In this document: positions 27,801 to 38,600 of the stretch, piece after piece
How the letters are laid out: the number at the start of each line of letters is the position of its first letter
Numbering within the stretch: position 1 is the first letter of the stretch
Origin: Nepenthes gracilis
Lineage: Eukaryota > Streptophyta > Magnoliopsida > Caryophyllales > Nepenthaceae
Direction of reading: 5' to 3'
Length of the DNA stretch: 64,000 nt
NCBI GenBank assembly: GCA_033239525.1
Contig: BSYO01000013.1
Location: 11,122,501-11,186,500 of the forward strand
Made by a program: the position numbers and the translations under genes
The notes under the pieces: model-generated
The model's input: the letters and a program-made list of their open reading frames with translations, nothing else
The model's database searches: none
Told to the model about the DNA's origin: nothing

Positions 27801-30800
27801 AAACCCCTTCCCACTATCACACTTCTGGACAAAGAAGAATACTGTGGGAACTCTGACAATTAATTCCTGAGAGTATTACCAAGACTTTTTCAGCACTAGA
27901 TGAAGATGGAGAACAGTGTGAGAACCTAGCAACGGAGATGGCAAATGTTTTGCACAAGATGAGGTCTGTGCAAGAACCTATAGATGAAGACTTCAGCAAA
28001 ATCAGAACAAAATCAGAACAAGACCCTATAGATGAAGACTTCAGCAATGACACTGAACACAAAACCAGAACACAGCCTGTAGAACCAGAACAAAATGGAC
28101 TACTGCTCAATAAACACATAACCACAAGAAATAGCCCTAAACCAAAGGCCTTTGGACCGTTGTCCGAGAAGTAACAATGAACCCAATAAATTCTAGAAGG
28201 AAAATAAGAGAGAAGAGAACCAAAGAACGTGAATAACTTCACAAATCAACAAAAGAACCTGCAACAATAGATCCAATTGATCATAAACACAGATCGACAA
28301 CCAAAGACGAGCAGAAGTCCACAACAATAGAATCTGCAACAATAATCATGAAATCCATAAATCAACCTTAGAAATTTGTTTGAACTTGATGGAAATCCCA
28401 ATATGATCTTGCTTTCATCTAGTCAACTGCCATAAACAAGAAGCATTAGAGCAGAAACTCCCAGTTACCCCCAAAAAAATTCCACTGGCATTGGTGACAG
28501 CAGCGGCGACTAGGATTAGAGGGTAGCCCTCTTTGATACAATGTGAGATTATTAAAGATGAAGAGAAGACTGTGTACTAGAGTTGGATATATTCACATGT
28601 GAGATTATATGGTTAATTACAAATATTAAAAATGCTGAATTATCCTTACAAAGAATATACCATAGCATATTCTAAATATATTACTATAATATATTCTAGC
28701 ATATTTTTACAAAACCCATTGTGGTTTCTCATCTCTATCCACCAATATTAACACTTATTTTAGAGGCTCCATTAAGTTTTGAGAATCTCATTGGCTTTTC
28801 TAGAACTTTCTTTTCTTTAAGGTAATACTTGTTCCTGACTTTGCTTTCTCTAATGTGATCAAGTGTCATGTTTCAAACGTTAGTACTCGTTTGATGATTG
28901 GCCTAGCGAAATTTACTCCATATCTCCATTAACATTATGTTTCATGGACCCACCATATGCCTCAAATTGCCTTCAATGCAATCAAATGGTGGCAAAGGTG
29001 GTGATTACCTGTATGAGGTGGCCTCATCCTCTAATGAATTATTTGATTTTTCTTAATCAACTAAGTCAAATTGTACATACTTGATTGATTTTTTCGGCCT
29101 CCTCTATTACATCTGAAATTTTGGTTTTTCTTCCCAAGATCCTCTGGAATTTGGTACATAAAATGAGTGGTGGAAGCTGTCCATTATGACGTAGGATATG
29201 CATCCGTCATCTGCTTTCTAGCTGCCTTCATAGAAGCTTCACTGCCATTTCTTATTTGAATTACATAGTTGGATATGTTCACCGCCATTTTTGTCAAGCC
29301 GAAGTATTTCTATATTCTTAGATGGGACATCATGACATCAACTGATTTATTGAAGATTGTTCCATGATTGGAATACATCCCCCTCAAAAAAAAAAAAAAA
29401 AAATATATATATATGTGCATGTTGGTTCTGCTACATCCATTGCACATTAATGTCTTGTTCCCTCCAATAAGACTTCCAGGAATTGATAATTTGTTTCATC
29501 TCCTTGTACTATCCTTGAATAAAACTTCAGAAATTTTGTATGGAATTAGATATGCTATATGTAGACCCATTTCCATGGAAATAGATGTGGGTTGTGTTTT
29601 TTACTCTCACTCTCTAGCCAGCTATAAAATGCAGCTAATCTCTTTACAGGAGTTGCTGCAAGGGCCGCTCCTCCAGTAGCAGAACAACTTGTACACTCAG
29701 TGATTGCCTTCACTAGTCCTTTGATTCGCTGTTATTAGCATTCCTTGCTTATAATAACCACATCAACTAGGCCTATGTGTATTTTCGTGTTGTCTGAGGC
29801 TTTCCTTTCTTGCGCTCTTGCTCATCGCTACATCGACATCTTCATCCTCACCAACCATGTGCATTCTCATTATCTCTTTGATGCCCCTCTTTCTTGTGTT
29901 TATCTTTCTTTTGTGTTTTAATTTCTATAATAATTCATCATGTCTTGCCGGACATTGGTAGAGACTTTTTTTTTGCAACACAACTAGACCTCCCTTGTGG
30001 GTTAGGTGCTCTTGTAAGAGGATTGTTCCACCACCAATCGCTTAATTACAAATTCTAATAATTCACATTATATGCAGTTGGTTGAAGTTACAGTTCCAAA
30101 ATTGGAATTTATAGAATATAACCTTCTGTATTCCATCTGTCATTTCCAATGGGGATGGATATATAACTGAAAGAAGAGGAATGGAAATAGATTGTTGAAC
30201 CAACATTACCTAACCACTATATCTGCACTTTCTCATTTTTTTGTTATTTTTATATTCCTCATTTTCATTCCTTCATTGCCATAAGCCAAATAGGCCATAA
30301 GGGACGATAATATGACATTGGAACTAAAGATTCAACTAGGAAACAAGATCTATAAATAATCATCCAAATAAATCTAAAAGTATAAAGGTAACTTAATAAT
30401 TAGATGTTGTAAAAATCCTATGATTACTTGAAACAAAATCAATTATTACGATAATTTCAAAGGAAAGATAGAACAATTAGATAAATTAATTCTTAATTTT
30501 CTTCTATCAAGATCTTTGTGCATCATGGCCAATGTACCTGCCTCTCCAAGCACAGTCTTGGTTTTTGTGCTTAGGGTTTTCCTACTATATTCATCTTGAA
30601 CCTGAACTGTTTCTGATAGGTATCCTTTTCTTTTTTTTTTCTTTTTTTTTTCTTTTTTTGTATTTTTTGTGTTGGTGGTAGTGGTTCTAGCAATTGAACC
30701 AGTTCATTGGCTGGGACAAGCATATATTGGGTTGGGTGGCCACTGGTTATCCTTGCTTTGCATAGTGTTTGATAAATTTTATATCACTTCATTGATGGAC

Positions 30801-33800
30801 AAGAATCTATTTATTGAACACCAAAAGAAAAATTCAATTAGCATTGAAAAATATCATATCAATATGAGGATAAGGTTTTAACTTTATTTTTGAGTTTTTC
30901 TTTTTTTCCTGATACAATATAGAGATAATATTTTGTGATGGAATTCAATCATCCTCCATTATTTGCTACTGTGAGAATGCTTCCATTAAATTTATTTGAC
31001 CCCAAGCTTCTGACTGGGCAAATTGCATAATCTCAGTTGTTAGAATCCCTTCTTACCCATTAGAAGAAGCAATTATATATTGATATGTCTTTATCTATTG
31101 AATGGCCTCATTCTTCCCCCTTCCCATTTATCCATCATCCTTGAGGAGGAAACAGAAGTCCAAATGGGCTTATTTTATTAAAACACAAAAACTCTAATTT
31201 CCCTTGACGGTATTCCACAAATATGGCCCCTTACACTGGTATTGAAGTCCCAGATTTTAAAGTATATTGTGACATGAAAGTTTGATATTCTCTTAATCCC
31301 TGAGAATCTTTCAATTGGTTAAGTAAAACTTGAGACCTGCTCAAAATTTGAATAATCTCAAGTCCCTCTCTCAAAATCCCATATACTATATGATGCCTGA
31401 GATAAATAGTAGATTAGAGTATTTTTGGGCATGGGATGTGTACAATATGTCATATCATACAATACTGCAGCTTCAAGTATACAAATGGTGTGTGTGGAAT
31501 AGGTCTATGAAGAACCTGTTTAGAAACTAGCATTGTGTCAATCTTTTCAACTGCTCTTGTTGAAGTCAACATGAGAAACAATACTAGAGTGAAATTGTAG
31601 TACTGTGAATCCTGAGAAATATGAGCTGAAATATATCTGCAGGTTAGATTAGCACATCCTTTTTGGGTTTGATTTTCAATTTTGTGTTGGAAAGTTTGTG
31701 GATTGAATAAAATTATGCTCTAGAAAAATAAATATTAGTGGTTTTGGTAATCTTGTTGGCATCCATTTCTCAGTATCCTCTTACTCCATGGTCCTGACCT
31801 TGATTCCAAAACTGTCTCATTCATGAAGCCTACTCTTGCATTTATATCTTGTTTTCTCACAGCTCATTTTGCTTCTAGGATTTCAGCCTGCCGGGTGAAG
31901 AGGAAAGATAAGAAAAAAAAAAAAACTTGACTTTATGAGAAAGAAATCCAAAAAAAGTGGAATGTATTTTCTGCAGCTGGGTTCCTGCACTTTTCTGGCA
32001 GAGTTGCTGCTGGTTGAACATGACATCCTTTTTTTTTTACTCTCCATCGTGTGTCTAATACTAATGTGGTATGTTTGTGGTAACTCGCAATAGGCCTAAT
32101 TAGCGTAGTTATGTGCAATGCTTTAGGCTATCATAAAGATGGACAAAGATGGATCTTTTCATCTAAGAAATTTGGGCAAGTGTTCAATATCAGTGAACTG
32201 CAAGGAAATATATTCTGGACAGAGCCTTAGTCTCCATCCCAATTGCTTGATTGAGGTATGTAATTACACATACTTTCCATGGAACCACTGTTGCATATTT
32301 TACAGGTTTGCTTCTATCTATAGCCTGAAAATGTCTTTTTTCAATTTGATTGGGTTCAAATTATGTGATTCTTCCTTATAACAAACATCCATGTTAGGTC
32401 ATATATAAATTATGTAATGACTAAGTCCCTTGCTTCCACTCATAAGGATCAATGATTTATTGTCTGCACAGATCTTTACATCCGGTATCTTTTCCTTGCT
32501 AGACTGTGTAGGTAAATTTTACTCTTTTTTTTCATCAAGATAATTCTATAGCACTTGTATCAAAGATAAAGTGTGGGGCAATTGTCATCTAGTTTTCATT
32601 ATGCATCTTCCAACTATGTCTTGTCAGAACTAAATTAATAAATATCTTGGGAATGAATGTTTAGCTGTGAATTCTATACAATTGAAGAAGCTGAATTAGG
32701 TTGTTAACCATTTTCTTAAAAAAAGTTTGAGCTTGATTGTAGATTCATTTATTTTTAAAATCCAGAGAAAATCAATATTGAAAAAAAAAGAAAGAGTAAA
32801 AAAGGTATTCAAAGAAAACAAAAAAACAAAAAATGAACAATAGAGTAGGGGAGAGAGTAAATAACACCGTAATTACACAAATTCAACTATATCCTATCCA
32901 AATCCATGTTTGATAGTTGAAATCCACTAACCCATCTCCTTTATTTTGTAAACATTAAATCATACATAAAGATATCATCTTGTACAGACAAACCACTCCA
33001 ATCTTGGAACTTTCAATGTGATATGACACCTTCACACTTTCGCACACTTGAGAATGTCAATACAATGATTTTTATGTCAATGAAAAGATAAGCAAGTGAA
33101 CATACAGCACTTGGGGAATTTCTCTCTCGAGAAAATTTGCAAGATGATGGTTGTCTGAATGTTCACTGTTTTCAGTTCAAAGTAAAAGCTGTGTGGGGGT
33201 AAATATATGCATATGTGTCTCAAATTAGAGCTTTTGGAGAGCTTCAAGTAGTAAACCAAGAAGACCTAGCCGTTTGAAATGTATAATGCTCCCAAAGTTA
33301 GAACTTCAAGGTTGGGAAGCTTGCTTTTGAAATACAACTTAGCCTTGTTAACACAATTTTGACATTGTCAAAATCAATTTCTGCAATTAAAAGGTCTATT
33401 CATCTGCGTGAAATGGAGAAGAATAGATGAGAAAGGCTTTTCCTTTTCCTTCTAACCTATAACTTTTCTTTTGGCAAGCTTTCTAGGTGTCTATACCACT
33501 TGTCAAACAAAATTTCAGCATCCCATCAAGGTTTTATTCATATTGTACGTCACTCAAAAACCCAACATCCATAGAAAGCTACTCTCTATTTTCAAGAGTT
33601 TACTTGTTTAGCAAGTTTAGCAAAATCATCTAAACTAAATACATTACAATCACAAATCAATCAACAACCAAATTAGAAATGCTCTTAAAGTACAGCTGGT
33701 AGGGTGGAAAATATTGACCATTAGATTTTTTTTATCTGGTCCATGCATTGTTTGACATGTAACTAATTCAGGCCATGTCTCAAAATATAAGCATTATGAT

Positions 33801-36313
33801 TGGGCTATCATTATATAAGCACAATATAAGAATCATAAGGCAAATTAAAATCTGTTTGAAATAATCAAAACAGTTGTAGAAACTCATGGGCTAACACAGG
33901 AATTGTATAGCTCATTTTATAAGGCTTGGATCATAGCAAGAGGTTGTCTTGAGACAAGGATTTTGCAATCATGGTTATATATAGAAGAATAATTTAGGTT
34001 CTTCAATTATCAATATTGAAGCATTTGTGATCTAGTCCGTCTCCAAGAAGAGTTTTTAAGTGATGTCATTTGAGTGTTGAAAATGGCAATTACAAGAGAA
34101 TCAGTTCTTGCATAAGACCAATTAATTTGGCTAGCTTTATATATGCACAATACAAGACAAAATTGAGGGTGTCATTGTATCAATTGAGAATAAATATGTG
34201 TCACTGTATGAGTTGAATTAAATCATTATTATGTTTTCTCCATCCCATTTGTCCATAGATTTTGCAAAATGAGAAGTTTTCTGTTCATGATCTAACTGGA
34301 TAGACATTTTTTTCCCCTTTATTTCCCAATGTTATTAGATTGCATTCTAACTTGATAGTTTTACCCAGTCTGGGTTTTGTCTATCATGACATCTTTCTTG
34401 CCCTTTTTATCAGTATTATCTATCAGTAAGGATTTTATCAGATCCTAAATTTGTTGTTTTTCTTTCAATTTAAATACTGCTGCTCAGAATCTGGGATAGA
34501 GTTAAGCAAGAATTGTGGGTTCTTGCTTTCCGAAGATGGTGAGGATTTGATATTATGGACTTCTGATGATGAATTTTAAGATGCTGGAAGCTCAAAGGAA
34601 GTTAATTTGTGGAATTTCCTGTGAAGCAAAAGAAATACAACGTTTGGGCATGTCCATCATATGGCTTCTGGTGATGCATGGGTCCAGGGTGAGAAGAAGC
34701 CACTAAGGCTTAGTTGTATGAGAATCCAAAAAGTTAGATAGAGAAATTGGTGTGAAGTTTCTGGTAAAAACAGAAAGCTTGGTGGTGAAATACAGTTGCA
34801 TCTGCTGTTCCATTGGATCCAAATGGTTTAAACTTGGAACTTATACTAGGAGGTCCTTGTTTCAAATAAAAAAGTAAGTAGTGGAGGAGTTTGTGGAATG
34901 GATAAGGCAATCCTGCTAATCAATGTTTCCAAATGCTATTGGGCAGAGGCATCTCATTGATGATATTGTTACAAAGTATTTGGAGGAGGATGTTAGAGGC
35001 AGTTTTGCTTGAGATGGAAACTCCAAATCTTTGGGACCAGACCAGACAGCTTCAAAGTTGCATATTTATCACTGTTGGGACATAGTTAAATATTATTACT
35101 TTTTATTTCTTTGATGAATCAGAATTATGGACATTTGTTGCATCAATTAATCCCATTTTTATTGCTTTGCTGTCAAAGAAGTGAGATGTCAAAAAGTTTT
35201 CTACTTGGGGCTAATTGTTTTTGTGAGTTTGATTCTGAAGTGCTTGACTAGTTTAGGGAAGTGGTCAACAAGCTGGTTCGGATTCTGGGCCTTCACAAGA
35301 GTTAGGATTATTGAGACATTGTTTGTTTTTTTTTTTTTTTTTGGGCAAAGTCATAAACTTTCCTTTACTAATTGTCAGTGATTAGGGACTTTCCAGAACA
35401 CCTATAGCTTGCCGCATATATATACTTTTCTGTATTTGAAAATCAAAAGAAGGTAAACACAAGGAAAGTGTGAAGGAAGAATGAAGACAATCCCGATGAT
35501 TCCATTAGTTGAAAGTTGTGTCAGTCCTATTTCTAGTGCGTCAGGTTCTATAACATCACTGTTTTCATAATGGGTGTTCATGTTGGAAGATAAAGTTGAG
35601 CTATGGGGACATAATAATCAATTGTAGTGTGGAAGGCCATTCTGTAAAACCTATGGATAATGCCTAAATCTTTTGTCACTTTCCTCGTGTACCTCTAGGA
35701 TCTGTTAATACTTGTATGCGGTCTATCACCAAAGATAAATCTACAAAGGACATTAGAAGGAGTTACAATCCCTTATCTCTAATTCTTTATTGCTTTGATC
35801 ACAATGATATGTTAATGTCATTTTATATCATGTTTCACATTGTGTGTGTGTGCACGTGATAGTCCTCCAACTAACATCCCGTTCAATTACTTCCACTTGC
35901 TTATGTGTGCCTGACTTACGTTATGTTCAGCTACATGGCTATTTAGGTCCCATCCTAAAAAAATTTCGCGCGTTGTATTGCTCACATCTTTATGTTCATA
36001 TCTTGCTACATTTGTCTTTTAATATTTCCCAAGGGAGACTAAGCATGGATAATTCTCATTGTTCTTTACTTCTCTACTTTTTCGACATCTAAAATATTCA
36101 TCTAACATTTGTTTCTTTACCTCTGCTGTAGTTACATTTTGTTCTCCAATATAACTGGTTATGTGCTTTCTTTTGAAATCATTTGTACATTATCTTACAA
36201 CATAATGCATATTCCAGATCCGAGGTATGCCATTCATATTTGAGACGAATCACACATGGGTAAAGCAATATTGTGATGATGCCACCAGGAAAGACCCAAG
36301 CCAAGGGACTTGA
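8580..36313 (+). CDS. MCRS1-like FHA-domain protein (EMB1967-like), 7 exons, 868 aa
   Basis: Joined exons 8580-8648, 9502-11523, 12353-12407, 21830-21978, 22178-22264, 32127-32255 and 36218-36313 give 2,607 nt with one open frame; all introns are GT-AG. The start MGALAPIAQWIPEDDLILK is the conserved N-terminus of plant microspherule-protein-1 homologues. Residues about 10-115 are the MCRS_N domain (AGASLESLAKGAVHFSRR, ELQDRWYSLLYDP), followed by a basic stretch at 97-114 (KRK...RR...QKR), a likely nuclear signal. A long acidic/serine-rich, low-conservation middle follows, then a conserved DIPYFSDIE block at about 687-695. A C-terminal FHA phosphopeptide-binding domain covers about 765-853, with LLGRATDD, DLGREGRANKISRRQA and GxPFIFETN all present. 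Human MCRS1 is a nuclear INO80/NSL-complex subunit; Arabidopsis EMB1967 is embryo-essential. Nuclear chromatin or transcription work is inferred from that homology. No pseudogene sign was seen. Confidence 0.93.
9502..11523 (+). CDS. MCRS1-like gene, exon 2 (residues 24-697)
   Basis: Acceptor TTTCAATTTCAG precedes 9502; phase 0 at both ends. This giant exon carries most of the MCRS_N domain and the whole divergent central region. The donor GTAATG at 11524 is chosen because DIPYFSDIESM then continues into ILDMDLGPDDQ of exon 3, as in homologues; read-through would stop at 11550. Confidence 0.92.
11540..12310. repeat. Degenerate MITE-like inverted repeat in intron 2
   Basis: Nearly fills the 829-bp intron 2. 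The left arm (GTTTGGCACGTATAGGAAAA near 11,660) and the right arm near 12,240-12,260 (inverse of ACCAAATGGTACGTATTC) form an imperfect inverted repeat rich in GGAAATATTTTTC motifs. This is typical of non-autonomous plant DNA elements, but ends and target duplication could not be fixed. Confidence 0.4.
12353..12407 (+). CDS. MCRS1-like gene, exon 3 (residues 698-715)
   Basis: A 55-nt microexon-like exon between TGTGACAG and GTAATC. It encodes ILDMDLGPDDQASYSSRG plus one base; the following codon is split with exon 4 (G|TA). Confidence 0.9.
15640..18420 (-). mobile_element. Degenerate RTE-type LINE with duplicated RT segment
   Basis: Minus-strand conceptual translation matches the plant RTE/LINE polyprotein. 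AP-endonuclease blocks lie at about 17,780-18,300 (GTIVDNTLK, INVVSAYAP, a worn GDxNGHTGR region). A linker (EINEIKVQEV) leads to RT with GLDEVLVKVSKIF and TNLFHMILINKKMPD (about 16,850-17,060). A second RT stretch at 15,740-16,640 has MSHIMKLW, MAFIDLE, HQGSTLNPHLFTLVMDE and a distorted FADD region. Stops and frameshifts abound, so it is dead. Orientation is opposite to the host gene, the usual tolerated orientation within introns. No target duplication or 3' tail repeat could be fixed. Confidence 0.78.
15735..16970 (-). repeat. Tandem duplication inside the LINE RT region
   Basis: The segment at about 15,735-15,950 (ATGTCATTATTTATATTTTC...) recurs at about 16,660-16,860 (ATGCCATTATTTATATCTCT...). 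The segment at about 16,526-16,640 (CTGGCATTTTCTTATTTCTT...) recurs at about 16,867-16,975. The right-hand copy therefore lacks about 570 bp of central RT that the left-hand copy retains. Confidence 0.65.
18842..18875. repeat. (GA)n microsatellite
   Basis: About 17 uninterrupted GA units within intron 3. Confidence 0.95.
18961..19074 (+). repeat. 57-bp tandem repeat, two copies
   Basis: AGTGGGAGGGAGA begins both units (18,961 and 19,018). Both contain CTGGATCCAGAGAGGGGAGT. The 57-bp period keeps a reading frame open by chance on both strands; no gene is inferred. Confidence 0.85.
21721..21743. repeat. Poly-C tract
   Basis: C13 followed by TCCCCACCCC, roughly 90 bp before the acceptor of exon 4. 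Confidence 0.9.
21830..21978 (+). CDS. MCRS1-like gene, exon 4 (residues 716-765)
   Basis: Acceptor ACTTGCAG, donor GTACTT. It encodes YQHEEAKRAIIRLEQGAHSY and then ASHGAFAVFYGRHSKHYIKK, the highly conserved helix immediately before the FHA domain in plant homologues. Confidence 0.93.
22178..22264 (+). CDS. MCRS1-like gene, exon 5 (residues 766-794, FHA start)
   Basis: Acceptor CTCTTAG, donor GTGAGG, 29 codons, phase 0. It contains the FHA signature residues GR (of LLGRATDD) and the SRRQ block that contacts phosphothreonine in FHA folds. Confidence 0.93.
23230..23480. repeat. GATA/GATATNGGCCGATA-rich dispersed repeat
   Basis: Repeated GATAT, CCGATA and TATTGGCCGATA motifs. A second, shorter patch with GTATATTGGCCGATACAACT lies in intron 3 at about 12,650-12,730. 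They look like fragments of one dispersed repeat family of unknown type. Confidence 0.45.
24741..24904. repeat. 82-bp tandem repeat, two copies
   Basis: TTCTCAAGTTGCCTA begins both units (24,741 and 24,823); the copies differ at only a few positions. It lies within intron 5. Confidence 0.85.
25783..25957 (-). repeat. 3' LTR of the copia element
   Basis: Direct repeat of 28,542-28,711; shared blocks include ATTATTAAAGATGA and ACAAAGAATATAC. On the minus strand it starts TGTTAGAATATGCC and ends in CA. Confidence 0.82.
26640..27720 (-). pseudogene. Copia gag zinc knuckle, protease and integrase relic
   Basis: RGKLTCFHFGRTGCTRNRC (about 27,630-27,690) is a CCHC knuckle with the second Cys and the His changed. 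A degraded protease segment follows. SHLTPSSLKKLF and FCESCQFAKYYY lead into a TPFELAHTNVCGPSRVSSK stretch (26,880-27,260), the GAG_pre-integrase to integrase zinc-finger block. A QxNGVAEKNNRLLMGVAKAL block near 26,640-26,740 is the integrase core end. Several stops are present. Confidence 0.8.
28542..28711 (-). repeat. 5' LTR of the copia element
   Basis: Starts TGTAAAAATATGC and ends AATCTCACA on the minus strand. It has diverged clearly from the 3' LTR, so the insertion is not recent. Confidence 0.82.
32127..32255 (+). CDS. MCRS1-like gene, exon 6 (residues 795-837, FHA core)
   Basis: Acceptor GCTTTAG, donor GTATGT, 43 codons. AIIKMDKDGSFHLRNLGKCS continues the FHA beta-sandwich (the family's F-x-L-x-N-x-G pattern) after a 9.9-kb intron. 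Confidence 0.92.
32256..36217 (+). other. Intron 6 of the MCRS1-like gene (4.0 kb)
   Basis: AT-rich with A and T homopolymers (T18 near 35,324-35,341). No transposon protein, RNA gene or strong repeat was recognised. Confidence 0.6.
36218..36313 (+). CDS. MCRS1-like gene, exon 7 and stop (residues 838-868)
   Basis: Acceptor ATTCCAG. IRGMPFIFETN closes the FHA domain; the stop TGA is at 36311-36313. The 3' UTR follows; a possible extra 3'-UTR intron (GTATCAG near 36,338 to TGTGTAG near 36,379) cannot be confirmed. Confidence 0.9.
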   Translation: MRGMPFIFETNHTWVKQYCDDATRKDPSQGT

Positions 36314-38189
36314 GATTTGAATGCTTAAACTAGTCAGGTATCAGCAGGTGCTCATTTTATTGCACTTTGTTTGTGTAGGTCAGAGTTGGTTGCATCTACT
36401 GCCATGCTGTAATCCTGTGAGTCTTATTTTATGTTTATTTAGTGGGTTAGAATCCTTGTAAATTGCACGCTTATATGGATTCAAATGCTAAGAAACAGCT
36501 TTTTTCCTCGAAGTTTGTGCTCATACTAATAGAACTGCCTCTTTTTATGCTGTAACCATGTACCATGTTGGGTTAGTTATTTGCTTTGGTAGGGGTGGAG
36601 AAGTTGATAATTAATACTAGGTATTGCAATATTCTCTTGACTTCATATGCTATTTCTTCATTCTTCCCATTTTATTTTTTTGGGCAAGTTCTCCATTTTG
36701 CATGGCAGCCATCCCGTAAACATGAAAATGACAGGGCATGGGAGGTTTTATTTCAAAATTTCACCATGGACAAGTATGAGAATTTATTAATAAATCTTTG
36801 TTAATATTTGTTTTTTCCACTTAGTATTCATGACTATCAGGTGGGCAACTCTCTTGTTAGTTTGCACCCATGTGCCGTGAGTGGTTAGTGGAAAATGGCA
36901 TGCACATGCGCACTCAGACAACCCTCCCCCCCTCCCCCCCAAAAAGGAAAAAAATTCAGTTATAAAAGAGACATCATCTGTAGTTTCGACTATGTTTATG
37001 ACATGTCCTATATTCATTCCTGCAGAATCCACACCAGATGATGGAACAGGAAGTTATATCACATCTAACCACACATCACCAAACAAAATCAAAACCTAAA
37101 AGATAAAACACAAAGGTTTTCTGAAGTGATTAATAACAACAGCAACAGCGGTTTGTCTGTATTTTCTAAATGTAGGCCTCTATGTTGGTTGATAGGTCTA
37201 GATGGCACTGTTTGTGGCAGTATTTCTGTATTTGAAAAATTGGGCTGGAGATGGGTGTCAAAATCGTATTTCTTTGCACAGAGTCCAAAAAACAAAGTCG
37301 GGATTTAAAACTTTGGCCCTATTGGCCCATGATGATTACACAGTCTAACCATGGCATTTAACCTTTCTAGCCGAATAGTTTGGTGGATTTTGATGACCTT
37401 CAGTCTAATGTATCATTGTGTTTGATGTATTTTCTTGGTTCAAGGAGCGAATTTATGAGATCGAGCTTTATGAAAACTAAGGATGATGTCATTTCAAAAC
37501 TCTGATAAATTCAAATGCATTTTACAGCATTTCTCTTTCTCTGATTCTCTCTAATATCTTTTTCTCATTCCGATACACGCTGGGATTTCACATCAGTGGC
37601 GGACTTAAATTTGCAATTCTTTGAAGTACAAATGAAGCCACCGTCTATTAGATTCTCACATCTCTAATAATTAATTCTCCAAAAATAACTAGTGTCTCCC
37701 TGAAAATTACAATCAAATATGCAAAATCTAGTATTCTAACAATAAAACCTACATAAAATTACGGTTAAATTAAAACTAAATAACATGTCAAGTAACCCAA
37801 TTACTCAGACTACAGTAAGATTTGCAAGTAGAATCTCATCATTTGAGGTAACACAGCTATGCCAACATATCCTCCTATGTATCATAATAGTCAAAACTTA
37901 AGCTTATCTTTGTACTAATTATTGATTTGTTCTTTCTAATATAAAAGCATGCACAAAAAAAAAAAAAAAAACGGGGGTTGGTAGTTTTGCTTGTCTTACA
38001 GTGCTTACCCATTTACAATCATTGCCTGTGAGCTCTGACCATCTCCTCCTCAGTATAATCCGTACCATGAATTAGCATTCATCTATGAAATTAAATCTAA
38101 TGTCAATTAGCTAAGGAAAAAACAAAATAGTTAGTTCTTGTCAAGCAGAAAAAAAGGAAAGGAAAAAAAACAAAAAAATGGAAATCAGT
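36314..38189. other. Intergenic DNA downstream of the MCRS1-like gene
   Basis: Begins with the 3' UTR; the polyadenylation site was not fixed. It contains C-rich runs near 36,924-36,940 and one member of a dispersed repeat (37,849-37,954). Nothing else was recognised. Confidence 0.5.
37849..37954 (+). repeat. Dispersed repeat, copy 1
   Basis: Resembles 42,806-42,901: both run TAACAC..CATGCC/GCC-ACATATCCTCC...CTTATCTTTGTA...TTTGTTNTNTTNAATATAAAAG and are followed by an A-rich tail. The shared AATATAAAAG looks like a TATA box, so these may be LTR or SINE fragments. Confidence 0.55.
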
Positions 38190-38600
38190 CACTCTTCCTT
38201 GCATTTGTTCTTGTTCCTTCGTTGAGAAACATTGGCAATAACAACTTGGCATCCGACTTGTAGACTCCAATATCTTGAGATAATGCTCATGGCTCACAAG
38301 GAAATTATAGAGCTCATTGAATGTTAAAGTTGATTGATGAGCTCTAATGTTCAGTAATCCCCTGCAATTAGCACCAAGTTCTCTTAGAGCATATAGATTA
38401 ATAAGTTCAGTAGATAGGGTGATTGATGAGCTCTAATGTGCAATAATTTCCTGCATTTTGCACCAAGATCTCGTAGAGCATATAGATTAATAAGCTCAGT
38501 ACATAGGGTGATTGATGATCTCTAATGTGCAGCAATCCCCTACATTTAGCACCAAGATCTCATAGAGCATATAGATTAATAAGCTCAGTAGATAGGGTGG
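38190..38600 (-). pseudogene. Copia gag (UBN2-type) relic
   Basis: Minus-strand frames give LINLYALRELGANCRGLL, then NIRAHQSTLTFNELYNFLVS and HEHYLKILE. This matches the copia Gag segment LTxYVLNGLGPEFRxxxxxI, RARETxxxFEELHxxLxxHE. The N-terminal side (high coordinates) has been locally triplicated. Much of the surrounding DNA to about 40,500 may be more of this element, but I could not verify it. Confidence 0.62.
38331..38597. repeat. 89-bp tandem repeat, three copies
   Basis: Units begin with TGATTGATGA at 38,331, 38,420 and 38,509 and share AGAGCATATAGATTAATAAG and AGATAGGGTG. The 89-bp period is not a multiple of three and the unit is gag coding sequence, so amplification followed loss of function. 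Confidence 0.92.

Larger units (their letters stand above)
25783..28711 (-). mobile_element. Ty1-copia retrotransposon, complete ends, internally deleted
   Basis: Both ends carry related direct repeats of about 170 bp (TG...CA). Reading the minus strand, the 5' LTR (28,711-28,542) is followed at once by TTGTATCAAAGAGG, close to the initiator tRNA-Met primer-binding site TGGTATCAGAG. The 3' LTR (25,957-25,783) is preceded by the polypurine run AAAAAAATTGAGGG. Flanks AAACT (25,778-25,782) and AAACC (28,712-28,716) fit a 5-bp target duplication with one mutation. Inside are a gag zinc knuckle remnant, protease, GAG_pre-integrase and an integrase N-half. Only about 680 bp separates the INT block from the 3' LTR, so RT and RNase H are missing. 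Confidence 0.85.
22265..32126 (+). other. Intron 5 of the MCRS1-like gene (9.9 kb, splits the FHA domain)
   Basis: Holds a copia element at 25,783-28,711, an 82-bp tandem repeat at 24,741-24,904 and a GATATNGGCCGATA-rich patch at about 23,250-23,470 related to the one in intron 3. There is A19 plus (TA)n near 29,385-29,412. Stretches 22,630-23,230, 23,500-24,730, 24,910-25,780 and 28,712-32,120 are AT-rich, and I recognise no gene in them. Confidence 0.7.

Noticed and set aside
27938..28174. Plus-strand open frame with repeated PIDEDFS motif
   Set aside because: It lies inside the copia element antisense to gag-pol and comes from a local 30-40 bp repeat.
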